From Catenovulum adriaticum (lineage in GTDB: Bacteria > Pseudomonadota > Gammaproteobacteria > Enterobacterales > Alteromonadaceae), in assembly GCF_026725475.1 (NCBI RefSeq), contig NZ_CP109965.1, forward strand, positions 310,001 through 374,000: DNA of 64,000 nucleotides, written 5' to 3'. This document shows, piece by piece, positions 18,801 through 30,800 of this stretch (position 1 is its first letter; each line of letters opens with the position of its first letter). The translations under genes were made by a program, and so were the position numbers. The notes under the pieces were generated by a model. That model ran no database searches and was not told where the DNA came from. It worked only from the letters and a program-made list of their open reading frames with translations.

Positions 18801-21800
18801 ATTTCAGATGAAGTACAAGGCAGTGAAATTAGCGTTACCATTACAGATGTCAATGGAGATAGCCAAACGCAAGCCGCGATAGTTAACGAAGATGGAAGTT
18901 GGACAGTCACCGCAGCTGAATTAGTGGATGGTGATTTTACCGTTACAGCCAGCGCTACAGATGCAGCAGGGAATCAAACCCAAGTTAGTGCTACGGGCAC
19001 GATTGATACCCTAGCGCCAACCATAGAAATTAATCCTATCGGTCAGGTCATTAATACTCAGCCAACCATTACCGGTAGCTCAAATGTAGCGCCGGGCAGT
19101 GACATATCCATCACGGTGACAGATTCAGCGGGCGTCATTCAAACTGAAATTGTCCAGGTTCAAAATGATGGAAGCTGGTCAGTTGAGCCGGATAATGCGC
19201 TAGCTGAAGGTGATTTTGAAGTAAACGCTTCAGTGCGTGATAGTGCAGGAAATGAAGGAACAGACAGCGAGTCTGGCAACCTGAACAGTAGTGGGGTCGA
19301 ACTCAATATCAACGCCCTAGATAGCACAAATGATACTACGCCAACAATTAGCGGAAGTACAAGCGCAGCTCAGAGCTCAGATGTGGTCGTTATAGTAGTG
19401 GATAGTGGCAATACCAGCCAAACAATTACAGCACAAGTTGATGAAAATGGTAACTGGTCAGTCGATGTATTGGATGAGCTTGCAGAAGGCGAATATGAAG
19501 TTACAGCGCAAATAGAAAGCAACGGTGTTATTAGCGAAGCAACAGAAACAGGTCAAATAGATACTACAGCACCAGAATTTAGCATTAATGCATTAGCAGA
19601 TACGAATGACACGACCCCCACCATAGAAGGGAATAGTAATTTAAATGCAGGAGATACAGTTAATTTAACCGTGGTGGATAGCGAAGGCGGCACACAGCAG
19701 GTTGAAATTACAATAGGACAAGAAGGGCATTGGCAAGTCGCAATACCAACTGAATTACCAGATGGAGAATTTACGGTAACAGGCAGCGTAACAGATGCAG
19801 CGGGAAACACTGCCACGGCTAGCCAAGCGGGTTTAATAGATACAGTGGCGCCAGAATTATCAATTGATTCGATTGGTCAAACCAATGATGCAACTCCAGT
19901 CATTAGTGGTGACAGTAATTTAGCAGCGGGTTCAATAGTCAATGTCAGTATTACTGATGCGCAAGGGGGTAACCAAGCTTTAACCGCAGAGGTTGGTGAT
20001 AATGGTCAATGGCAGGTCGAAGTAGTTGAGGATATAGCACAAGGGGATTTCACGGTTACAGGACAAGTTTCAGATAGTGTTGGTAATCAAACCACAGCTT
20101 CACAATCTGGTACTTTTAGTCTGACTGAGTTGCCTGAAGTCGCCATTAACCCACTTACAATTACAAATGATGAAACGCCACTAGTTGATGGTACAAGTAC
20201 CGCGGGCACAGGTGCGATTATTAATTTAGTTGTGACTGACAATGCAGGCAGCCAGCAATTATTAACGAGTGAAGTTGACGAGGACGGAAACTGGAGTGTA
20301 GAGGCGGACCAAGCTTTAGCCGAAGGTCCTTATAGTGTTAATGCAAGTGTAACAGATAGCGCAGGTAATACAGGTACAGCGCAAGCACAAGGCGAAATAG
20401 ATTTAACGGCGCCAGAATTGAGCGTGACAGAGTTAGGTACAATCAATAATAACCAACCGACAGTGAGCGGAACCAGTAATGCAACTGTGGGCAGTGAAAT
20501 TCAAATTAGCGTGATAGACAGCGAGGGTCAAACTCAAAGCATAGACGCATTAGTAACAGGAGATGGCAGTTGGTCAGCACAGTTACCCTCAGCGGTTGCT
20601 GATGGTGAAGTTGAAATTAGTGCACAACTCAGTGATGAAGCCGGCAACCAAAGCAGCCAAAACATCACCTTTTCAGTCGATACCCAAGCACCCGGTATTA
20701 GCATTAATCCACTTGGTGAAAATAATGATAATACACCACAAATTAGCGGTATTTCAGATGAAGTACAAGGCAGTGAAATTAGCGTTACCATTACAGATGT
20801 CAATGGAGATAGCCAAACGCAAGCCGCGATAGTTAACGAAGATGGAAGTTGGACAGTCACCGCAGCTGAATTAGTGGATGGTGATTTTACCGTTACAGCC
20901 AGCGCTACAGATGCAGCAGGGAATCAAACCCAAGTTAGTGCTACGGGCACGATTGATACCCTAGCGCCAACCATAGAAATTAATCCTATCGGTCAGGTCA
21001 TTAATACTCAGCCAACCATTACCGGTAGCTCAAATGTAGCGCCGGGCAGTGACATATCCATCACGGTGACAGATTCAGCGGGCGTCATTCAAACTGAAAT
21101 TGTCCAGGTTCAAAATGATGGAAGCTGGTCAGTTGAGCCGGATAATGCGCTAGCTGAAGGTGATTTTGAAGTAAACGCTTCAGTGCGTGATAGTGCAGGA
21201 AATGAAGGAACAGACAGCGAGTCTGGCAACCTGAACAGTAGTGGGGTCGAACTCAATATCAACGCCCTAGATAGCACAAATGATACTACGCCAACAATTA
21301 GCGGAAGTACAAGCGCAGCTCAGAGCTCAGATGTGGTCGTTATAGTAGTGGATAGTGGCAATACCAGCCAAACAATTACAGCACAAGTTGATGAAAATGG
21401 TAACTGGTCAGTCGATGTATTGGATGAGCTTGCAGAAGGCGAATATGAAGTTACAGCGCAAATAGAAAGCAACGGTGTTATTAGCGAAGCAACAGAAACA
21501 GGTCAAATAGATACTACAGCACCAGAATTTAGCATTAATGCATTAGCAGATACGAATGACACGACCCCCACCATAGAAGGGAATAGTAATTTAAATGCAG
21601 GAGATACAGTTAATTTAACCGTGGTGGATAGCGAAGGCGGCACACAGCAGGTTGAAATTACAATAGGACAAGAAGGGCATTGGCAAGTCGCAATACCAAC
21701 TGAATTACCAGATGGAGAATTTACGGTAACAGGCAGCGTAACAGATGCAGCGGGAAACACTGCCACGGCTAGCCAAGCGGGTTTAATAGATACAGTGGCG

Positions 21801-24800
21801 CCAGAATTATCAATTGATTCTATTGGTCAAACCAATGATGCAACTCCAGTCATTAGTGGTGACAGTAATTTAGCAGCGGGTTCAATAGTCAATGTCAGTA
21901 TTACTGATGCGCAAGGGGGTAACCAAGCTTTAACCGCAGAGGTTGGCGATAATGGTCAATGGCAGGTCGAATCTGGTGATTTAGTCGATGGGCGTTTTAG
22001 CGTTGTAGTCACTGCTGAAGATGTAGCCGGCAACCAAAGCTCAGCAGAACAATCGGGTATACTCGATACACAAGCTTACTCATTGACTATTAATGACTCA
22101 GCATTTACCCATGATACAACTCCAGTAATCAGTGGTCAGTCGGATGCAATTGCAGGCACACCTGTGCAAATCGAAGTGGTTGATTCACATGGTGTAACTC
22201 AAAATATGGTGGCTCAAGTTGCTGATAACGGTAGCTGGATTGCCGTTATTTCGAATGAGCTAAGTGAAGGTGAATTCACCATTACCGCAAATATAATTGA
22301 TGAGGCTGGCAATGAAAGCACTGCGAATTCGGTTTCTTTTTTAGACTCTGTTAAGCCGACCTTAACTATTGATGTTCCCGCTATTTCTAATGATACGACT
22401 CCTCTGATCTCTGGAACAAGTGATGAGCCAGTTGGTTCACAAGTGAAATTAATGATCACTGATTCAGCTGGAACTGAGCAAGTTTTGGTTGCAAATATAT
22501 CTGAAGATGGAAGTTGGCAAGTCGAGTTGGAAAATGTACTTCCAGAAGGCGAGTACCAAATACATGCAAGTATTGAAGATCAAGCTGGTAATTTAACCAC
22601 TGCTCAGGCTCAAGGCGAAATCGATACTAGCGCGCCAATTATAACCATTGATGCATTGAACGATACAAACGATGTGACACCCGTTATAAGTGGCACAAGT
22701 AACCTTATTAATAGCTCGCTAAGTATCAGGGTCACAGATGCCACTGGCAATATTAGTAATTTTGATGTTAACACAGATGATCAAGGGAGTTGGGAGCAAG
22801 AGTCACCAGTAGCCTTAAGTGATGGCCAATTTAATGTTTTAGTTCAAGGCGTTGATAGTGCAGGTAATGAAGTGGTTGAAAATGCAGTAGGCAATATTGA
22901 TACCCAAGCGCCTAGCTTATCTATCGATACCCTAGGCATTTTAAATGATACAACCCCGATAATTTCTGGTTCATCAGACTTACCTGCTAATAGTGTGGTG
23001 ACTCTTGTCATTACAGACTTAAATGGTGAAAGCCAGACATTACAAGCGAGCGTTGACGAAAATGGTGACTGGCAAATAGAAACAGAAGCAGCGTTAAGTG
23101 ATGGTCAATTCGAAGTACTAGTGAGAGCAGCAGACACTGCTGGAAATTTAACATCAGTAGGAGCCGAAGGGGAAATTGATTCAGCGCTACCAACTATTGA
23201 TATTACTTCGTCTTTGATTGTAAATGATAATATGCCTCTCATTTTTGGTAATAGTAATGCGGGTGAAAACCAAACAGTCACACTCATTTTAACGGATGCA
23301 GATGGCAATACTTTTACTCAGACAACACACATAGATTCGCATGGTAAGTGGCAATTGGAATTGGAGCAACCTATTGCCGAAGGCAGTTTTGATATTGAGG
23401 TAACGACTGAAAACCTTGCTGGAAGCCAAGCAAATACAAGTGCTGCAGGGGTATTAGATACGACAGCACCTGAACTGACAGTAACCCTTAACGAGTTGTC
23501 TAATGATCCAACCCCATTAATTAGTGGTACAAGCTCTCTTGCGGGATCAGAAGTTACAATTAATATTATCGATGAAGCTGGAAATGAACAGCAGCTTATA
23601 ACTCAAGTTGATGATGATGGTAACTGGCAAGTGGAGAGTAGCGTTTTATCCGATGGTGAATTTAATGTATCGGCAAGTATTACAGACAGCGCAGGCAATT
23701 CAACACAGGTAGTGGACTCTGCTACGATTGATACTTTAGCTTACCAGCTTTCATTAACACCGTTAGGGGTCGTTAATGATACAACCCCAATTATTTCTGG
23801 TGAATCAAATGCACCTGTTAATACATTAATTGAAATAACTGTAATTGATTCCAGCGGCCAAGCGCAAAATTTTACGGCGCAAACGGATAGCAATGGTAAT
23901 TGGCTAGCTGACGTACCAAATGAAATGGCCGAGGGCGCTTTTACGGTGGAAGTTTCGGTTACGGACTCAGCAGGAAATCAAACCCGCGCTGAGCAAACGG
24001 CTAATTTAGATTCAACCGCACCTAGTATTAGCATTCAAGCGATAGGTGAAATCAATGACTCAACCCCTTTAATTGAAGGTACAAGCAGTGTAGCGAATGG
24101 GGCTGTTACCGTTGTGATTAACTCTGTTGATGGAACAACTCAAACATTCAACGTAACAACCAGCGATGATGGTAGCTGGGATGTACAAATTGGTTCAGCT
24201 TTAGGCGAAGGTGATTTTGAGGTTAGTGCTTCTATTACGAATAATGGACAAACGAGTCAAACCAGCATAAATGCTACTATTGATACAACACCGCCAAGTA
24301 TAGAAATATCTGAATTCTCAGATACTAAAGATACTACGCCTGTTATTCAGGGGATAACAAATGAGCTTCCAGGAACTCAAGTTGAAATTACGGTAATAGA
24401 TGGTTTGGGTGGTAGTCAAAACTTTATTGCAACGGTAGGAGATTCAGGACAGTGGCTTGCAAGTGTACCGAATGAACTTGCAGAAGGTGATTTTAGTGTA
24501 ACGGCCCGTATTACTGATGCAGCGGGTAATATCAGCACTGCAAATGCAACGGGAACACTCGATTTAACGGCACCAGAGGTTAGTTTAAATAATGTCGGAA
24601 TAACCAATGATTCTACACCTGTCATCTCAGGTAGTTCAAACTTGGCCTTTGGTGGTTTTATCAATTTGGTTATAACTGATGCATTAAACAATGAATATTC
24701 AATGCAAACCTCGGTCGATTCAAACGGGGGCTGGAGTGCAACGATAACGGATATTTTAGCCGAAGGTCAGTTTGACATATCTGTTACGGCTACAGATGCT

Positions 24801-27800
24801 GCAGGAAATCAAACTACGATAGATGGGATTGGCGAGCTAGATATAAGTGGCCCCGAAATTGAAATAGACGAATTAAACCTAATTAATGATACAACTCCTT
24901 TAATTTCAGGGCAAAGTGATTTAGCTGTAGGCGAAACGATTTATATTCAGGTTGTAGATGCGGATAATGTTAGTTACAGCTTAGATACTCAAGTTGATAG
25001 CAATGGTAATTGGTCAGTAGCAACGAATGATGCATTGGCTGAAGGTGAGTTTAGTATTACGGCGAGTGCGACGGACGCAGCAGGTAACGAGGGATCTGCC
25101 ACCACAACGGCTGAATTAGATGTAACCCCTCCAACACTTACAATTGACTCGGTAAATACCACGAGCGATGTTACGCCTGAAATTAGTGGTGTAAGTAATG
25201 CTAAATTGGGTAGTCAGGTAAATATTACGGTAGAAGACAGCGATGGGAATGTGCAGCAATTAACCGCAAATGTGTTAAGTGATGGCCGCTGGAGTACTGA
25301 AACACAAAACTCTTTGGTAGACGGCGATTTTTCAATTATTGCTAGCGTATCAGATGACGTTGGTAACCAAGCAACTGCCTCTAGTTCGTCAAATATTGAT
25401 ACTCAAGCACCAAGCCTTGTTATTAATGATATTGGTGTAACTAATGATGCGACACCATTATTGTCAGGTTCTTCTGACGAGCCCGCAGGTACTGTGATTA
25501 ATCTAACGATTAATCCAAATAGTGACGACGAACAGGTACTTCAAACAACAGTTAACGCTGACGGCAGTTGGCAAGTATTAGTAAATGATGAACTTACAGA
25601 AGGCAACTTTGTCGTTAATGCTAGTGTGACTGATGTCGCTGGCAATAAAACCAGTATATTTGCCAATGGCGAAGTAGATATTACCCCACCAGAAATTCGA
25701 ATTGATGAAGTGGGTATAACTAACGATACGACGCCGATTATTTCAGGGATTAGTTCGGCGGGTATGGGACAAATTGTGAGTGTAAATGTAGTTTCTAATG
25801 GCATTACACAAACTTTAACCGCAGAAATTAAAGCTGATAGTACTTGGAGTATCGAAGTGCCATCTGCATTAGCCGAAGGCGAATTTAGTGTTTCGGCTGT
25901 CGTAGCTGATCAAGCCGGAAATGCGATCAGTGACAATATGACGGCTGAAATAGATACGACAGCGCCAAGTTTAATCATTGAGTCTACGGGAGCTGAAGGG
26001 GACAATACGCCTACTATTTCAGGCACGTCCAATGCGGTAGAAAACACTGTAGTTAATCTAGATATTATTGATGCAGAAGGAAATAAGCAAACTCTGGAAG
26101 CAGTGGTAGATGCTACAGGTAATTGGCAAGTCGAAGCAGAAACTGAACTGGTAGATGGAGAGTTTTCTGTTAATGCCAGTATTAGCGATCTTGCTGGAAA
26201 TACAGAATCTGCTAATGCAGTCGGTAATATAGATACCACACCACCTTTATTAACACTCGATCTAGATGCCAACTTAGATACGATAAATTCCATTTTAACT
26301 AATTTGCTTTCAGGGAAAACTGAGCCAGGAGTGGATGTAACCATTAGAGTTGGAAATTATGGGGGAGAATTAGTTGAAATTGGAGTCGCTACCGCGGATG
26401 CAAACGGCGATTTCACCCTCGATATTGATGCAGATTTATTAACCGGCGAAGGCATTAGTGAAGGCACCCTAGTCATTGAAGCCAGTGTCGCCGATGCCGC
26501 GGGGAACGAAAACGTGGTCGATATTGATGCCGTATTAGATATTACCCCACCGAATTTAACCCTAGACCCACTGGATGATGTGATCAACTCAGTGCTCACC
26601 CAAACCTTAACTGGCAGCACCGTCGCGGGCGCCAGTATTATCATTAAAGCCGGGGTGGTGGGCAATGAATTAGTTGAAATTGGAGTCGCTACCGCGGATG
26701 CCAACGGCGATTTCACCCTCGATATTGATGCAGATTTATTAACCGGCGAAGGCATTAGTGAAGGCACCCTGGTTATTGAAGCCAGTGTCGCCGATGCCGC
26801 GGGGAACGAAAACGTGGTCGATATTGATGCCGTATTAGATATTACCCCACCGAATTTAACCCTAGACCCACTGGATGATGTGATCAACTCAGTGCTCACC
26901 CAAACCTTAACCGGCAGCACCGTCGCGGGCGCCAGTATTACCATTAAAGCTGGGGTGGTGGGCAATGAATTAGTTGAAATTGGAGTCGCTACCGCGGATG
27001 CCAACGGCGATTTCACCCTCGATATTGATGCAGATTTATTAACCGGCGAAGGCATTAGTGAAGGCACCCTGGTTATTGAAGCCAGTGTCGCCGATGCCGC
27101 GGGGAACGAAAACGTGGTCGATATTGATGCCGTATTAGATATTACCCCACCGAATTTAACCCTAGACCCACTGGATGATGTGATCAACTCAGTGCTCACC
27201 CAAACCTTAACCGGCAGCACCGTCGCGGGCGCCAGTATTACCATTAAAGCTGGGGTGGTGGGCAATGAATTAGTTGAAATTGGAGTCGCTACCGCGGATG
27301 CCAACGGCGATTTCACCCTCGATATTGATGCAGATTTATTAACCGGCGAAGGCATTAGTGAAGGCACCCTAGTCATTGAAGCCAGTGTCGCCGATGCCGC
27401 GGGGAACGAAAACGTGGTCGATATTGATGCCGTATTAGATATTACCCCACCGAATTTAACCCTAGACCCACTGGATGATGTGATCAACTCAGTGCTCACC
27501 CAAACCTTAACCGGCAGCACCGTCGCGGGCGCCAGTATTATCATTAAAGCCGGGGTGGTGGGCAATGAATTAGTTGAAATTGGAGTCGCTACCGCGGATG
27601 CCAACGGCGATTTCACCCTCGATATTGATGCAGATTTATTAACCGGCGAAGGCATTAGTGAAGGCACCCTAGTCATTGAAGCCAGTGTCGCCGATGCCGC
27701 GGGGAACGAAAACGTGGTCGATATTGATGCCGTATTAGATATTACCCCACCGAATTTAACCCTAGACCCACTGGATGATGTGATCAACTCAGTGCTCACC

Positions 27801-30800
27801 CAAACCTTAACCGGCAGCACAGTCGCGGGCGCCAGCATTACCATTAAAGCCGGGGTGGTGGGCAATGAATTAGTTGAAATTGGAGTCGCTACCGCGGATG
27901 CCAACGGCGATTTCACCCTCGATATTGATGCAGATTTATTAACCGGCGAAGGCATTAGTGAAGGCACCCTGGTTATTGAAGCCAGTGTCGCCGATGCCGC
28001 GGGGAACGAAAACGTGGTCGATATTGATGCCGTATTAGATATTACCCCACCGAATTTAACCCTAGACCCACTGGATGATGTGATCAACTCAGTGCTCACC
28101 CAAACCTTAACCGGCAGCACAGTCGCGGGCGCCAGCATTACCATTAAAGCCGGGGTGGTGGGCAATGAATTAGTTGAAATTGGAGTCGCTACCGCGGATG
28201 CCAACGGCGATTTCACCCTCGATATTGATGCAGATTTATTAACCGGCGAAGGCATTAGTGAAGGCACCCTAGTCATTGAAGCCAGTGTCGCCGATGCCGC
28301 GGGGAACGAAAACGTGGTCGATATTGATGCCGTATTAGATATTACCCCACCGAATTTAACCCTAGACCCACTGGATGATGTGATCAACTCAGTGCTCACC
28401 CAAACCTTAACCGGCAGCACAGTCGCGGGCGCCAGCATTACCATTAAAGCCGGGGTGGTGGGCAATGAATTAGTTGAAATTGGAGTCGCTACCGCGGATG
28501 CCAACGGCGATTTCACCCTCGATATTGATGCAGATTTATTAACCGGCGAAGGCATTAGTGAAGGCACCCTGGTTATTGAAGCCAGTGTCGCCGATGCCGC
28601 GGGGAACGAAAACGTGGTCGATATTGATGCCGTATTAGATATTACCCCACCGAATTTAACCCTAGACCCACTGGATGATGTGATCAACTCAGTGCTCACC
28701 CAAACCTTAACCGGCAGCACAGTCGCGGGCGCCAGCATTACCATTAAAGCCGGGGTGGTGGGCAATGAATTAGTTGAAATTGGAGTCGCTACCGCGGATG
28801 CCAACGGCGATTTCACCCTCGATATTGATGCAGATTTATTAACCGGCGAAGGCATTAGTGAAGGCACCCTGGTTATTGAAGCCAGTGTCGCCGATGCCGC
28901 GGGGAACGAAAACGTGGTCGATATTGATGCCGTATTAGATATTACCCCACCGAATTTAACCCTAGACCCACTGGATGATGTGATCAACTCAGTGCTCACC
29001 CAAACCTTAACCGGCAGCACAGTCGCGGGCGCCAGCATTACCATTAAAGCCGGGGTGGTGGGCAATGAATTAGTTGAAATTGGAGTCGCTACCGCGGATG
29101 CCAACGGCGATTTCACCCTCGATATTGATGCAGATTTATTAACCGGCGAAGGCATTAGTGAAGGCACCCTAGTCATTGAAGCCAGTGTCGCCGATGCCGC
29201 GGGGAACGAAAACGTGGTCGATATTGATGCCGTATTAGATATTACCCCACCGAATTTAACCCTAGAACCGCTGGATGATGTGATCAACTCAGTGCTCACC
29301 CAAACCTTAACCGGCAGCACAGTCGCGGGCGCCAGTATTACCATTAAAGCCGGGGTGGTGGGCAATGAATTAGTTGAAATTGGAGTCGCTACCGCGGATG
29401 CCAACGGCGATTTCACCCTCGATATTGATGCAGATTTATTAACCGGCGAAGGCATTAGTGAAGGCACCCTGGTTATTGAAGCCAGTGTCGCCGATGCCGC
29501 GGGGAACGAAAACGTGGTCGATATTGATGCCGTATTAGATATTACCCCACCGAATTTAACCCTAGAACCACTGGATGATGTGATCAACTCAGTACTCACC
29601 CAAACCTTAACCGGCAGCACAGTCGCGGGCGCCAGTATTACCATTAAAGCCGGGGTGGTGGGCAATGAATTAGTTGAAATTGGAGTCGCTACCGCGGATG
29701 CCAACGGCGATTTCACCCTCGATATTGATGCAGATTTATTAACCGGCGAAGGCATTAGTGAAGGCACCCTGGTTATTGAAGCCAGTGTCGCCGATGCCGC
29801 GGGGAACGAAAACGTGGTCGATATTGATGCCGTATTAGATATTACCCCACCGAATTTAACCCTAGACCCACTGGATGATGTGATCAACTCAGTGCTCACC
29901 CAAACCTTAACCGGCAGCACAGTCGCGGGCGCCAGCATTACCATTAAAGCCGGGGTGGTGGGCAATGAATTAGTTGAAATTGGAGTCGCTACCGCGGATG
30001 CCAACGGCGATTTCACCCTCGATATTGATGCAGATTTATTAACCGGCGAAGGCATTAGTGAAGGCACCCTAGTCATTGAAGCCAGTGTCGCCGATGCCGC
30101 GGGGAACGAAAACGTGGTCGATATTGATGCCGTATTAGATATTACCCCACCGAATTTAACCCTAGAACCGCTGGATGATGTGATCAACTCAGTGCTCACC
30201 CAAACCTTAACCGGCAGCACAGTCGCGGGCGCCAGTATTACCATTAAAGCCGGGGTGGTGGGCAATGAATTAGTTGAAATTGGAGTCGCTACCGCGGATG
30301 CCAACGGCGATTTCACCCTCGATATTGATGCAGATTTATTAACCGGCGAAGGCATTAGTGAAGGCACCCTGGTTATTGAAGCCAGTGTCGCCGATGCCGC
30401 GGGGAACGAAAACGTGGTCGATATTGATGCCGTATTAGATATTACCCCACCGAATTTAACCCTAGAACCACTGGATGATGTGATCAACTCAGTGCTCACC
30501 CAAACCTTAACCGGCAGCACAGTCGCGGGCGCCAGTATTACCATTAAAGCCGGGGTGGTGGGCAATGAATTAGTTGAAATTGGAGTCGCTACCGCGGATG
30601 CCAACGGCGATTTCACCCTCGATATTGATGCAGATTTATTAACCGGCGAAGGCATTAGTGAAGGCACCCTGGTTATTGAAGCCAGTGTCGCCGATGCCGC
30701 GGGGAACGAAAACGTGGTCGATATTGATGCCGTATTAGATATTACCCCACCGAATTTAACCCTAGAACCACTGGCTAGCGTGATTAGCTCGACTTTATCA

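Noticed and set aside
26369..30771. CRISPR-like periodic repeats
   Set aside because: Units are 300 bp with no short repeat/spacer alternation, they encode protein, and no cas genes are near.
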